Shown: positions 1 to 10,500 of the stretch, piece after piece
How the letters are laid out: each line of letters begins with the position of its first letter
Numbering within the stretch: position 1 is the first letter of the stretch
NCBI GenBank assembly: GCA_016929335.1
Contig: JAFGIY010000254.1
Span: 1 to 39,419 of the forward strand
DNA from: Acidobacteriota bacterium
Lineage (GTDB): Bacteria; Acidobacteriota; UBA6911
Direction of reading: 5' to 3'
Length of the DNA stretch: 39,419 bases
The notes under the pieces: model-generated
What the model saw: only the letters and a program-made list of their open reading frames with translations
Databases searched by the model: none
Told to the model about the DNA's origin: nothing
Translations under genes and position numbers: made by a program

Positions 1-84
1 GTCCCGCATTGCCTGCGTCGCGGCGCCTTGCATCTGCCCGCCCGGCGCTCGCGTCAAAATGTAAACTTATTGTTGCGCGGGCCC

Positions 85-720
85 TTAATCCTTCTTCTTG
101 AAATAGGTGCATCCGCAGAATTCGCTGACGACGGCCGGATCAGGCATATCGAATTGCATGACGATTTTGCCAGCGATATTCTGCTGGACGCTAATTACAA
201 ATTTTTTGACGGGAGGATTGCCATCTTCCTTGCGGGGAGTCGTTTGACCCCACAGAATATCGTTGAGCTGCTCTGGTCCGAATCCCACTGCCTGATAATC
301 CAATATATTATCCCAATGATCCGCCTTTAGCTCACCATCATCCAGATTGAATTCGACGTAGTAGCCATCCAGATCGGGCTTTGATGAAAACAATTCATCC
401 CGAATCTCATTTCGTACCATCGCACCGTCCACCATCTTTCCCACATTCAACACCGCGGCTAAAAGCTTTCCATGCAGATGCCCGGACGAGTAACGTCCAG
501 GCTGGCAGTGAAGGATGATCCGCGGGGATGATTCACTCATAGCCGGTGGCGCCTGCAGGAACTTTCCCTGCAGGGTGAATTCGGCGTATGGTTGATCCCG
601 CTGGGGATCGGACACCTCCACTCTCGTCCATGCTTGCGCATGGACAGTGCCTGCATAGAAAAACAGAAAACCAAAAATCTGAATGGTTCCTTTAAATATC
701 CTGCAGGATTCGATCCGCAT
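85..720 (-). CDS. Hypothetical exported protein
   Basis: I do not recognise this family. The protein begins with a typical Sec signal peptide: a short charged start, a hydrophobic run (IQIFGFLFFYAG) and a likely cleavage site after VHA, before QAWTRV. The mature part, about 180 residues, has alternating beta-type sequence and no membrane segment or known catalytic motif; a C-terminal FCGC pair could form a disulphide. The frame is open from an ATG at 732, but an ATG at 720 is preceded by GAGGAAAGG and the upstream one has no ribosome site, so 720 is chosen. It is transcribed away from the ABC operon that starts 235 bases upstream on the other strand, so the two share an intergenic promoter region. 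Probably periplasmic or secreted; role unknown. Confidence 0.7.
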   Translation of the reverse strand: MRIESCRIFKGTIQIFGFLFFYAGTVHAQAWTRVEVSDPQRDQPYAEFTLQGKFLQAPPAMSESSPRIILHCQPGRYSSGHLHGKLLAAVLNVGKMVDGAMVRNEIRDELFSSKPDLDGYYVEFNLDDGELKADHWDNILDYQAVGFGPEQLNDILWGQTTPRKEDGNPPVKKFVISVQQNIAGKIVMQFDMPDPAVVSEFCGCTYFKKKD

Positions 721-955
721 GCCTTTCCTCATTTGACGGAACAGTTACGAGCATAACAATCCTTTAATACTCATCGGATAAGATTGACTCAGATATTAGT
801 TAGTTTCTATCCATTGTTGATCCGCATGTTGAAAGCTGATCATAAATGGAGACTAACTTTCTCGTCTTCTTTTGTCTCTTTTATGTTGCGCACGCTGAAT
901 TCTATGGTAGTTTTTAGCGATTTATTTCATCCAGACATACAGAGGACGCATACAC

Positions 956-2227
956 ATGTCCAGTAGAACGGATATCCGGCTTCTATATGTGCGCGAATTG
1001 CGGTCGGCGTTGCGTGAACGCAATATTGTCATCAACAGTATCCTCTTGCCGATATTCCTCTATCCGGTGATCCTGTATCTGATGTATACGGGAATTTCTT
1101 TCGTGGGTGGGCAAACCCAGGGTTACCGTTCCCGCATAGCATTAAGCAGCTTTCCCGCAGAGTATTCGCTCCTCAAAAAGGAACTCGAGCAGAATACGCA
1201 GATTGAATTGAAGACGTCGCGGAATCCCGATGCGGACATTCATGAAGGAAAACTGGATCTCAATGTTGAATTTGTTCCGCGAGTTACTCAGGGCTCTTCC
1301 TTGAAAGGAGACTTCAGGGTCAAACTCATCTATGATGATTCCAAGGACCGCAGTTCCGTTGCCCGCCGGCGATTGGCGGATATACTGGGGCGCTATCGGG
1401 ATTTCTTCCTGGAAGGCGAAGCTCGCAAGCTCGGACTTTCCCCGGCGCAATTGCAGCAGTTTTGGGTAGAGGACCGGAATATCGCCACCGGCCGCCAGAT
1501 GGGACAGTTTCTGCTGGGATTAATGCTTCCTCTCTTTCTGGTCATTATGCTTTCCATCGGATGCATGCACCCTGCCATCGACAGCACGGCCGGAGAGCGC
1601 GAGAAATCAACCTGGGAAACGCTGATGACCTCTGCGACGCCGCGCAGGAATATCATCATAGCCAAATATCTATATGTCGCCACCATGGCCTCTGTCGCCG
1701 CCATTCTCAATGTCATTGCCATGATGCTGACGATGAAATCGATCTTGACCCCGCTGCTGGGCAGGGCCAGCGAGGAAATGACCTTTACCATCCCCTTGAG
1801 TTCCATCCCGCTCATCCTGCTGGTTACTGTTTTGCTGGCCATGTTTATTGCTGCCGGCATGATGATTCTGGCCTCTTTTGCACGCACTTTTAAGGAAGGT
1901 CAGTCGATGGTGAGTCCTTTCTATATCGCCACATTTATGCCTGTGATGTTTTTGCAATCCCCCGGGATAGAATTTACGCCTGTTTTGGCAGTCATACCGG
2001 TCGTAAATGTTGCAATGGTATTCCGGGAAGCCATTGCCGGAATCTATCACTGGCCGCTGATCGGGCTTACGCTGGTTGTAGAGTTGCTCTGTATCATTCT
2101 GGCACTGGCGCTCGCTACCGCCATTCTCCGTTACGAGGATTTCCTGCTGGGCAGCTACTCGGGAAGTCTGGCCAGGTTTGTAAAGCAGCGATTGCTTCGC
2201 AGGAATGCGCTGTCGGGAGGCAAATAA
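956..2227 (+). CDS. ABC-2 type transporter permease (NatB-like)
   Basis: Membrane subunit of an ABC-2 type exporter. The layout is that of the NatB/YhaP group: one N-terminal membrane helix (about residues 22-45), a large extracytoplasmic domain of roughly 130 residues, then five or six helices from about residue 180 to 395. The segment ESxDSTAGEREKSTWETL-type (DSTAGEREKSTWETLMTSA, about residues 212-230) is the conserved cytoplasmic element that precedes the membrane block in this family. A GAGGA ribosome site lies about 9 bases before the ATG. Its stop codon overlaps the ATPase start by one base (TAATG), so the two are translationally coupled. Substrate is not evident; NatAB in Bacillus exports sodium, but similar systems are widespread and mostly uncharacterised. 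Confidence 0.88.
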   Translation: MSSRTDIRLLYVRELRSALRERNIVINSILLPIFLYPVILYLMYTGISFVGGQTQGYRSRIALSSFPAEYSLLKKELEQNTQIELKTSRNPDADIHEGKLDLNVEFVPRVTQGSSLKGDFRVKLIYDDSKDRSSVARRRLADILGRYRDFFLEGEARKLGLSPAQLQQFWVEDRNIATGRQMGQFLLGLMLPLFLVIMLSIGCMHPAIDSTAGEREKSTWETLMTSATPRRNIIIAKYLYVATMASVAAILNVIAMMLTMKSILTPLLGRASEEMTFTIPLSSIPLILLVTVLLAMFIAAGMMILASFARTFKEGQSMVSPFYIATFMPVMFLQSPGIEFTPVLAVIPVVNVAMVFREAIAGIYHWPLIGLTLVVELLCIILALALATAILRYEDFLLGSYSGSLARFVKQRLLRRNALSGGK

Positions 2228-2973
2228 TGATTGAACCTGTCGTGGTGAAACAGCTCGCCAAAACATTCTATGATGAAGCTCGCGGTGAAGTCCACGCAGT
2301 CCAGGGAATCGATTTCGAGTGCCACGCAGGAGAGATATTCGGGCTTCTGGGGGCGAATGGCGCCGGCAAGACGACAACGCTCCGCATGCTTTCGACAATT
2401 CTCACCCCCACATCAGGGAGCGCAAGCATTCTCGGTTATGACGTCGCAACAGAGGGTGAAGCCGTCCGCAGGAACCTGGGCTTTTATTCCGCATCGACTG
2501 CGCTTTATCCCCGGCTGACGGCCCGCGAGACGATAGAATTTTTTGCGCGGATCAATCAGTATTCTCCCGAAAAAGTCGGCGAACGAGTGGATTATCTGAT
2601 TACGCGTTTTGGCATCAGCCATTATGCCGACGCGCGCGTCGACAAGCTATCCTCGGGCATGAAGCAGAAAGTATCCATTGCCAGAACCGTTGCCCATGAT
2701 CCGCCTCTTCTGATCTTCGATGAACCGACAGTCGGATTGGATGTATTGAATGCCCTGGAAATGCAGGATGTGATACGGGAATTCAGGTCTCAGGGCAAAA
2801 CGATACTTTTCTCAACACACATTATGAGTGAAGCGGAAAAGATCTGCGATCGAATAGCCATAATCCATAGCGGCCGGATTCTGGCCTGTGGAACTCTGGA
2901 CCAGCTCCGCCAGTCAACCGGCGCGCACTATCTTGAAGATATCTTCGTTCATTACGTAAAGAGGCAGGAATGA
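2227..2973 (+). CDS. ABC transporter ATP-binding protein (NatA-like)
   Basis: Cytoplasmic ATPase that energises the two neighbouring permeases. Visible motifs: Walker A GANGAGKT (residues 42-49), ABC signature LSSGM (141-145), Walker B LLIFDEPT (161-168, catalytic Glu 166) and the switch His in STH (198). The region normally holding the Q-loop reads GFYSASTALYPRLTARE, the glutamine-less form usual in NatA-type ATPases. At 248 residues it is of normal length for a single-domain exporter ATPase. It overlaps the upstream permease by one base and the downstream permease-protease by four (ATGA), a tight operon implying fixed stoichiometry. Nothing is missing; it should be active. Confidence 0.93.
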   Translation: MIEPVVVKQLAKTFYDEARGEVHAVQGIDFECHAGEIFGLLGANGAGKTTTLRMLSTILTPTSGSASILGYDVATEGEAVRRNLGFYSASTALYPRLTARETIEFFARINQYSPEKVGERVDYLITRFGISHYADARVDKLSSGMKQKVSIARTVAHDPPLLIFDEPTVGLDVLNALEMQDVIREFRSQGKTILFSTHIMSEAEKICDRIAIIHSGRILACGTLDQLRQSTGAHYLEDIFVHYVKRQE

Positions 2974-5081
2974 ACCGGCAAACAATAAGAATTTTGCTGG
3001 TCCATGAATTGCGGATGCTTTTGCGCGACCGCCGTACCATTGTTCTTGCCGTAGCACTGCCCCTGCTGTTGCTTCCGATTATCCTGTTTGCCATGAAATC
3101 CATTGGCGAGAGCCGAGGGAAAAAACTCGAAGAGACCGTCTATATGTACGCCGTGACAGGCAGCCGCGCAGACGAAGCGCGCGCGCTCATCGGAGAAGCA
3201 CAAAAATCGCTGCAATCCGGAGCCTGGAATAAAGAGGAGAACAAATTTATCGCCGGATTCAAGATCAAGGAAGTCGCTGCAGCAGATCCCTCGGCAAGCC
3301 TGGCGAAACAGGAGATCCATTTCTATCTTAAGGCTCTGAGCGGCAAGGAAGCGGACGCCTTGCCGAAACCCGAAGAGAAGGACAAGCCCCCCGCGGCGGC
3401 GGAGAAAAACGGAAAAGCATTAAAACCTGTTCTGGCCCGACAGGCACGCCTGCCCGGGGTTCCTTTGATACTTGTGTATTACCAGGGCGATCGCGATGTT
3501 TCCCAGCAAGGATCGTCAAAAATGAGATCACTGTTGGAGCGTCAGCGGCATGAGGACAGGAACAGCCTTCTTCGAGAACGTGGATTCCCCGCGGATCCGG
3601 GCAAAGTTCTTCCCGTTGAAGAGAAGAGCCTCGCTACCGCCGGCCAGAGTTCCGGGTCGCTGATAGGCCGGGGATTGACGCTTTTCCTGGTCATTCTCAT
3701 GCTGACCGGCGGATCCATAGCATCGATGGACATCGTCGCCGGCGAAAAAGAGCGCGGGTCTCTTGAAACGCTTTTGACTACCGCAGTGAAGCGCAGCGAG
3801 GTTGTAACCGCCAAGCAGTTGACTATTCTGGCGGTAGCGCTGACGATTACGGTTATTCAGATCGCAGAGCTTTTGATTTTTATTACTTTTAAGGCCATCA
3901 CGCTTCCTCAAGGATTTGTGATTGAAGTTCCTCCGATTACCATTGTTACGCTTCTGCTTCTCTTTATTCCTGTAGCGGCATTTATTTCCGCCGTATTGCT
4001 TATGCTTTCGGCATATGCAAAATCGTATAAAGAGGCCCAGCTTTATTTTTTCCCCGTCTATCTGCTCTTCTGGATACCGGCTCTGGCAGCGGTACTTCCG
4101 GGAGTCGCCCTTCGTTCCGCAATTGTAATAGTCCCGCTGGCCAACGTCAGCGTGGCAGTCCGGGAAATCATGGTGGGGAAATTCGACTGGCCCATGCTCT
4201 TTATCGTTTTGGTCGCCATGTCTGCGACGTCTCTGTGGATGATGCGCGCGGCCGCGAAGATGCTCAATGAGGAGCGGCTGATTACCGCCGGCGAATCGGA
4301 TGCAGCGGATCTTGCAGGAGGCGCGGCTTTATTCCCCAAGCGTGTTCTGCGCTGGTACGCGCTGCTGCTCGTCATCATGTTCGTCGTCGCGGCAAATGTG
4401 CCCCAGCTGGCTACCTTCCGGAAGCAGATACTCTTCAATGAACTCGCTGTCTTTCTAGGCGGCAGCCTGCTGATGATCCGCGTCTACCGGCTGAATTTCA
4501 AACAGGCATGGGCTCTGCGTATGCCAAAAACCGCCGTTTGGCCGGCAGTACTGCTGTTGATTCCGGCCACTAATATCATGGGAATCGGGATCTTCCGCTT
4601 GGCCAGTCTTGTTATACCCGTCCCCACTCAGGTCCTGGAGCAGTTCGCACAGAGCATCATGCCTAGGGAGCTTTCCGCATGGCAGATGATTCTGTTCCTG
4701 GCGATCCTTCCGGGAATCTGCGAGGAACTGGCTTTCCGGGGCACTCTGCTTTACGGCTTGCGGAGAAGATTCAGCCCCGTCGTGCTTGCAATCGCGGTTG
4801 GAATTATTTTCGGATTCTTTCATATCTCCTACTTCCGGATCATCCCTACGGGTTTCCTCGGCATCATTCTGACCGCGCTTGCTCTTCTCACGGGATCCAT
4901 TTTCCCAGGCGTAGTCCTGCACATTGGCAACAATGCCTTCGCCTATCTCGCATCGGTGCAGCAACTCCCTATTGCAAAAATGGAATGGTGGGCTTATTTG
5001 ATTGCAACCGCCGTTTTCGCTTTTTGCATCAATATAATCTACCGCAACCGTACCCCCTACCCCGATCTGCGCTCCCATTAG
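2970..5081 (+). CDS. ABC-2 permease fused to CPBP (CAAX/Abi) intramembrane protease
   Basis: Two-part membrane protein. Residues 1 to about 420 repeat the permease plan of the first gene: an N-terminal helix (LAVALPLLLLPIILFAM), a long extracytoplasmic domain, the DIVAGEKERGSLETLLTTA element (about 252-270) and a block of helices. Residues about 460-690 are a CPBP/CAAX-protease (glutamic-type intramembrane peptidase) domain with all three motifs: EELAFR (Glu585, Glu586, Arg590), FGFFH (Phe614, His618) and HIGNN (His651, Asn655). The catalytic residues are therefore present. This fusion beside a NatA-type ATPase is a known but functionally uncharacterised architecture. A plausible inference is export coupled to cleavage of a peptide or prenylated substrate, or proteolytic self-control of the transporter. 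It is the last gene of the operon. Confidence 0.9.
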   Translation: MNRQTIRILLVHELRMLLRDRRTIVLAVALPLLLLPIILFAMKSIGESRGKKLEETVYMYAVTGSRADEARALIGEAQKSLQSGAWNKEENKFIAGFKIKEVAAADPSASLAKQEIHFYLKALSGKEADALPKPEEKDKPPAAAEKNGKALKPVLARQARLPGVPLILVYYQGDRDVSQQGSSKMRSLLERQRHEDRNSLLRERGFPADPGKVLPVEEKSLATAGQSSGSLIGRGLTLFLVILMLTGGSIASMDIVAGEKERGSLETLLTTAVKRSEVVTAKQLTILAVALTITVIQIAELLIFITFKAITLPQGFVIEVPPITIVTLLLLFIPVAAFISAVLLMLSAYAKSYKEAQLYFFPVYLLFWIPALAAVLPGVALRSAIVIVPLANVSVAVREIMVGKFDWPMLFIVLVAMSATSLWMMRAAAKMLNEERLITAGESDAADLAGGAALFPKRVLRWYALLLVIMFVVAANVPQLATFRKQILFNELAVFLGGSLLMIRVYRLNFKQAWALRMPKTAVWPAVLLLIPATNIMGIGIFRLASLVIPVPTQVLEQFAQSIMPRELSAWQMILFLAILPGICEELAFRGTLLYGLRRRFSPVVLAIAVGIIFGFFHISYFRIIPTGFLGIILTALALLTGSIFPGVVLHIGNNAFAYLASVQQLPIAKMEWWAYLIATAVFAFCINIIYRNRTPYPDLRSH

Positions 5082-5103
5082 GGGGACAGTCACCCGTGTC
5101 CCC
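5082..5103. repeat. GGGGACA...TGTCCCC dyad at gene 3' end (copy 1)
   Basis: A small hairpin-forming sequence with arms GGGGACA and TGTCCCC around an 8-base loop, starting at the base right after the permease-protease stop codon. A near-identical copy occurs at 35211-35232, again at the very end of a gene. Could act as a terminator-like or mRNA-stabilising hairpin; its recurrence makes it a dispersed repeat. Confidence 0.6.
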
Positions 5104-5226
5104 ATAGTTGATCGGAGACAAGAAGCAGAGAGATTCGGCGGAACAGGCCGTTGGGCGCTGACTTCGGAACGCATTTGATACTGTGGGCGTTTTCGTTCTT
5201 GCTGCAATCGGGGGCGCAGGAGAAGA

Positions 5227-5383
5227 GGTCCCTCTTCAAGCAGGCATGCAGTGAATCATGTGGGTCGCGGCTTCAGCCGCGACGCGCAATAAATCCCCTG
5301 TGTAAGAGATATGTATGCCTGATCTTCTGTTTGCACCAACATGTCGCGGCTGAAGCCGCGACCCACATGGTTCAAGGCATGCC
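5227..5383. repeat. Compound REP-like palindromic repeat (copy 1)
   Basis: Two palindromes, each built on GTCGCGGCTTCAGCCGCGAC, lie in opposite orientation at 5257-5283 and 5343-5369, so the 113-base core is itself an inverted repeat; homology between the arms extends to GGCATGC at 5243 and GCATGCC at 5383. The inner segment includes GCGCAATAAATCC and GATCTTC blocks shared with the copy at 23734-23846. The left flank, from 5227, is the reverse complement of the right flank of the copy at 13809. It fills the gap between the convergent ABC operon and pbpC, where it could also work as a two-way terminator. The rest of the 5104-5424 gap shows nothing else I can name. Confidence 0.85.
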
Positions 5384-5424
5384 CACAGTGTCAAGTTTGG
5401 GCAACAGTCAGCATTGGGCGGGGG

Positions 5425-7560
5425 CTATCGCACGGTAAAGAGAATCTGGTCGAGCACGCTGCCGTCCGCCTCCTCGACTGAAAGCCAATAGGTGCCCGCC
5501 TGTGGTTCCCAGAGTTGGCTGCGGCCTGCGGATCCGATTTCCTTGCCATTCAGCTTGAGCACCATGGAAGGACTCGCGCCCTTGGCGGAGAACGGCACTC
5601 GCTGCAGGCGGACAGGAATATCCGGATCGATGGCGATCACCATACCGTCGGCCGGGCTGGAAATGCGTGTGATTTCACTACCCGCGGTGACGGCGACAAT
5701 CCGCTCCGTTCCGGTGCGGTCTATAAACCATTCTTTCCGGGGCGGCTCAACGGGCGGTGAAAATTCGACGGCGGAAACCGCCACTCCATCAGGAACCGGA
5801 GGTGGCCGGAACGGCATGCCTTGGTGCATAGCCGCCATCATTTCCTGCCAGATCGGCGCCGCACCGGTGACGCCACTCACGTCGTGCATGGAATCCCCTT
5901 CAAAATTGCCGACCCAAACGGCGACGGTAAATTGCTGCGAGAAACCTATACACCAATTATCCCTCATATCTTTGCTTGTGCCTGTCTTTGCCGCGCTCCA
6001 ATAGGGCGTGTTGAGAAGATTGTCCAGGCCGAAAGTCACCGCCCTGGCTGCGCGGTCGCTCAAGATATTGGAAATGACGAAGCTGGCGGTTTCGGACATC
6101 GGCTTGCGCTCGGGGACATCCGGACCCGGCTGCAGGCGAATCGGCGCCCAGCGTCCGCCGCGAGCAAGTGCACGATACGCCTGAGCCTGTTCCCAGAGGC
6201 TTACTTCCGCCGAACCCAGCGCCAATGAATATCCGTAGAAATCTCCGGCTTCGGTAATGCCGCCGTAGCCGAGTTCATACAGCCTGTCGCGAAATGCTTC
6301 CACCCCCACGAGCACCAGCGCACGCACCGCTGGAATGTTCAGCGAACTGCCAAGCGCCGTGCGCACGCTCACCAGTCCTTTGAAATCAGGATCATAGTCC
6401 TGCGGGATGTAAACTCCGCTTACGGTATCCAGATGGATTGGTGAATCGTCCAGGAGCGACGCTGCCGTAAGATAGCGCCGTTCGAGCGCAAGTTCATAGA
6501 GGAACGGCTTCAGCGTTGAACCCGCCTGACGCCGCGCCTTAACGCCGTCCACATTGCCGGCGCTCGAATTCGGCCCGCCGGAGCCGACGTAGGCAAGGAC
6601 CTCGCCGCTGACGTTATCGATCACAATTACGGCACCATCCCGGACGTTGCGCTTCGTCAGGTCGGACAAATGCCGTCTCAGAACGTTTTGTGCGAGCCTT
6701 TGAGTACGTCCATCCAGCGTCGTCTTCACGCGCTCGCCCGGAGCCTTGATCAGCATGCGCGCGACGTGAGGTGCGACCTGTGCAACGGGAACGTCTTCCG
6801 CCGCGCGTGAAAGCAGATCCGCCGCCGTCGTCTGGATGGCTTCACAAGAGACGGCCAGTCTTTTCGCCGCAGCTCTCGCGCAGGCGCGAGCGACAATTCG
6901 ATCCCTGGCTGCATTTGGAGCCGGAAGAAGCGCGGCAAGCAGCAGGCTCTCTGGAAGATTAAGTCCGGATGGTGCCTTACCCGCAAGAATTCGCGATGCC
7001 GCTTCAATACCCTGAAGCTCGCCGCGATAGCCCAGGAGATTCAAATATGCTTCAAGTATTTGCTTTTTGCTCCAGTTTGCTTCGAGTGCCCGTGCAGCCT
7101 TAATCTGAGCCCACTTGCGCTTCCATATGGACCCGGCTCTCCGTCCAGGCACCTGCGCATCAATAAAAGCGGCAAGCTGCATGGTGATGGTGCTGGCGCC
7201 GCGGCTGCGGCCGTGAAGGGCTTTGTCCTTGATAGCGCCCATTATCCCGGCCCAGTCAACACCGGAGTGCTGCCAAAATCGGCGATCCTCGCCATCGACA
7301 ACCGCTTCGACAAGAGCCGGAGAAACCGTATCCAGCGCAGTCCACTCAAAGCGTCTCACGCCGTAGTTCACGCGCACCGTGTCGAGCAGTTCCCCATTGC
7401 GATCGATCAGATATGCCTCTGAGGGCTTCCATTGCGCCTTCACTGAACTGAAGCTGGGAATAACGGAAGACGGCCGTATCAAAAACGCCGCCGCCGGGAA
7501 AGCCATCCCAATTGCGGCGATACCCGCCAGCACCAATACCCGGCGCGGCCAACGTTTCAT
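5425..7560 (-). CDS. pbpC: Penicillin-binding protein 1C (bifunctional transglycosylase/transpeptidase)
   Basis: Class A penicillin-binding protein anchored in the inner membrane with its enzymatic part in the periplasm. A helix at residues 8-27 is followed by a GT51 glycosyltransferase domain with EDRRFWQHSGVDW (catalytic Glu90) and RGASTITMQL (119-128). The transpeptidase domain has SxxK at Ser347-Lys350 (GSTLKPF), SxN at Ser405-Asn407 and KTG at 524-526. The C-terminal 100 residues or so, rich in beta strands, match the extra domain that defines PBP1C. At 711 residues the length is normal. It follows the alpha-2-macroglobulin gene with a 4-base ATGA overlap, the same pairing as yfhM-pbpC in Escherichia coli. 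All catalytic motifs are intact. Confidence 0.95.
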   Translation of the reverse strand: MKRWPRRVLVLAGIAAIGMAFPAAAFLIRPSSVIPSFSSVKAQWKPSEAYLIDRNGELLDTVRVNYGVRRFEWTALDTVSPALVEAVVDGEDRRFWQHSGVDWAGIMGAIKDKALHGRSRGASTITMQLAAFIDAQVPGRRAGSIWKRKWAQIKAARALEANWSKKQILEAYLNLLGYRGELQGIEAASRILAGKAPSGLNLPESLLLAALLPAPNAARDRIVARACARAAAKRLAVSCEAIQTTAADLLSRAAEDVPVAQVAPHVARMLIKAPGERVKTTLDGRTQRLAQNVLRRHLSDLTKRNVRDGAVIVIDNVSGEVLAYVGSGGPNSSAGNVDGVKARRQAGSTLKPFLYELALERRYLTAASLLDDSPIHLDTVSGVYIPQDYDPDFKGLVSVRTALGSSLNIPAVRALVLVGVEAFRDRLYELGYGGITEAGDFYGYSLALGSAEVSLWEQAQAYRALARGGRWAPIRLQPGPDVPERKPMSETASFVISNILSDRAARAVTFGLDNLLNTPYWSAAKTGTSKDMRDNWCIGFSQQFTVAVWVGNFEGDSMHDVSGVTGAAPIWQEMMAAMHQGMPFRPPPVPDGVAVSAVEFSPPVEPPRKEWFIDRTGTERIVAVTAGSEITRISSPADGMVIAIDPDIPVRLQRVPFSAKGASPSMVLKLNGKEIGSAGRSQLWEPQAGTYWLSVEEADGSVLDQILFTVR

Positions 7561-10500
7561 TTTCCAGCCTCCACTATAACTGCTGCATTCGGAGATTCAC
7601 CGAGCATTTCCGGAGCGTATAAAGCTTCGACTCGTGTTGCGGGCAGAAGGAACGTTCCGGGATTGTTGAAGCGAACAGTGTATTCGACCGTCCACTTTCC
7701 CTTGGGGACGAAGCGGTAGTAGGCACGGAATGCTTCGAAGCGGCGTTCTTCAAATGCCGGCCAGACCCAGCCTTCCCTTCGCTCGCCCCGCTGAAGGATC
7801 TGCGACTGTCCGCCCAAGCCCGATCCCAGCGCCGTTGAACCTCCCGGAATGGGATCATCAACAACGACCCAGCTCATATCCGACTGAGCCTCGAGTTCCA
7901 GACGGACACGCGCCACATCTCCGGCGGTCCAACGGCCTGCCACAGCCTGTGTGACCGGTATAACCGTGCGGTTGATTTTGTAGCCGGTCGACAACGGAGC
8001 ATCAAGGGGCAGCGCCGCCGTAGCCCTCACCATGAGCCAGGGACTCCCGGCGCCCTGATGCCTCACATCCAGCGTTGCTCGTTGGGGCTGCCAGGGCAGG
8101 TTAAGCAAATCCGCGTCTGCCGCTCGCGGCCAGGTAATCGATTTCTTCTCTGTCCCGAACTGGACGGCGGTTGAACCCGTAACCGGGGTCGCTTCGAAAG
8201 CGGCGGAGAATTTTTCGAGCGCAAGTGCACCCCACGCATTCGCGACCGTTGTGTTCCAATGGCCTCGCTGCTGCCGGCCAAGCGCTCCGCGAACTAGCCG
8301 CGGGATATCTTCGCGCCACGTTGATTCGCGAAGCACCGCAAGCAACATGCGCACGGCGTTCGAATCCTCCGAAATCATCAGCCACCATAGCGCATCGCTG
8401 CGCCCCGTCGAAAAGCTCATGATGGTGCCCTGGAAGTTGAGCCGCGATCGAAGGGCATTAAGGGCAAAACGGCGCCGCTCGGCGGCATTCCGGATATCCT
8501 TGACCCGATCGAGAATGCCGAGCCAATCGATTACGGCAGAGGTCGGCCAAAGGTTCGGCTCAATTGTGATGCTGTCGAGCATGCCGGCCCGTGCCATGCC
8601 ATATCGTGACAGCGCGTCAATGGCTGCAAGCTTGCGTATGGTCAGATCCGCCGTCGGCAGCGCCGATCGTCGCACGATGCGCCCATCGACAAAACCTCGG
8701 AGTGCATTTATCATGCGCTCCCGTGGCGAGCCCGGTATTTCCCATCCCGCTTCATGCGCAATTGCGAGCACATATGCCGTTAATGTATCTTCTCCCTCAA
8801 GTCTGTCGGAAACAAAGTATTTCAGCAAACCGTCCCGATCGAAATACGCCGGCAAACGCTGCATCCAGTAATCCCACATGGCGCGGTCGCGAAGCGCCAC
8901 CGCGCGCGAGATATTCTGCTCAAGACAAATGTAAGAATAGAACCTCATATATTCGCGGATGCCGTCGGTGCCATTGCCGAGTTTTGCCCTCAGGCTGATC
9001 TCCAGTCCTCCGCGTCCGGCTATGGAACCCTTCGGCCGTTCGGCAGGCATTGCGATGGGACTCGTGAGTTGCGCGATGGTTGCCTGATAGGTCCGCACCG
9101 GATAAGCAGGAATCACATTCTGGACAATTTTCAGAGAATCCAGTGCGCCGCCTCCGGGATCGCTTGCTGAAACGGTCCAGGTCACTTTGTCATGGCCTAC
9201 GGGCGCCGTATACTCCCATGCAACCTGCCGGGCTTCGCCGCCGTGAAGGGTAACGGCTGCATTCAGAGATTTGTCTGAAGCCCTTTCCGGCGCGGGAATT
9301 GTGCTCGCATTCACATTGATTTGAAGATCATGATCCGTGGTGTTGCGGACGGTGAAGGAAGCCAGATAACTGTCGCCTTCGCGCACCAGCGGCGGCAAGG
9401 CCGACAATAGAATCACATCTTGTGTTGTCACCACCGTCGCGGTTCCTATGCCGAAAAGCTGGGCTCCGCTATGGGCAATTCCCGCAATGCGGAATGATGT
9501 CATGGAATCGTTTAGCGGAATGGAGACCGTTGCTTCGCCTTTCGAATCCAGCACGAGGCGAGGTTGCCACAGAAGCAGGGTATCAAAAAGCTCACGCATA
9601 CGCTCTCTCCCGCCTCCGCCGCCTTGCAGCACTGCCTTGCGGCCGTAATGACGTTTGCCGACTACGTGCATTTGTGCCGTCGACGTCCAGACTTCAAGTC
9701 CTCTTTTGCCCATCATGGCATCGAGCAAAGCCCAACTGCGATTGGATGCCAGTTCAAGAAGCGCCTCATCTACCGCCGCGACAGCGACTTCCGTTCCGCC
9801 GGGCAAGGGGCTTCCATTCGCACGCGTCACCTGGATACGGACCTGGGCTTTTTCACGCACGCGGTAGGTCGTCCGTTCCGGCGTCATCCGCACATTCAGC
9901 CGATGCGGCTTCCAGCCGACACGAATTTCGGCCTCTCCGAGCCGGTATGCCGGCTTGTTCAGGTCAACAAGCGCCGTAATATCTTCGCTTCCGACCGTTC
10001 GCTGTGATTGAGAACGCTCGCTGCGCGCTACGCGACCGCGCACGGTCAGAACCGACACAAAGACATTGGGCGAAAAATTATCCCGGATCGGCAGCTTGAT
10101 CACAGGATTGCGTCCGCTCAGCTTGGTTACGAAACTCTGAATCACGCCTTCCCGCTCGACCGTTACCAATGCCGTCGCCGATCGAAATGGCATGCGCACC
10201 TGAAGGCGAGCGACCTGGCCGGCGTCGTATTCCTTCATCTCCGGCAAAACATCCATGCGATCACCCGCGGTACCTCCGAACCACCAATCATCTTCTCCGG
10301 CTACCCAGATGGAGGTGGTCGCTCCTGCAGGATTGCCGGAGCCATCGCGCGATTCGGCCCGCAGGATGACCTGGCCTGACACTCCCGGCGCGACCTCACA
10401 GGTCAGAAGCCCCTGTGCATCCGTTTTGCCGGCGCATTGTGTCGAAAGCTTCTTTGTTTCGGTTATTGTGTTATAGGCATAGAAACCGCCGATCAGCCGC

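Noticed and set aside
784..966. 60-residue plus-strand frame upstream of the ABC operon
   Set aside because: Begins with TTG without a ribosome site, has no homology that I recognise, and overlaps the leader of the permease gene.
5243..5383. CRISPR or attachment site interpretation of the paired palindromes
   Set aside because: Only two units in opposite orientation, with no regular spacers and no cas or integrase gene; the REP-like explanation fits all three copies.
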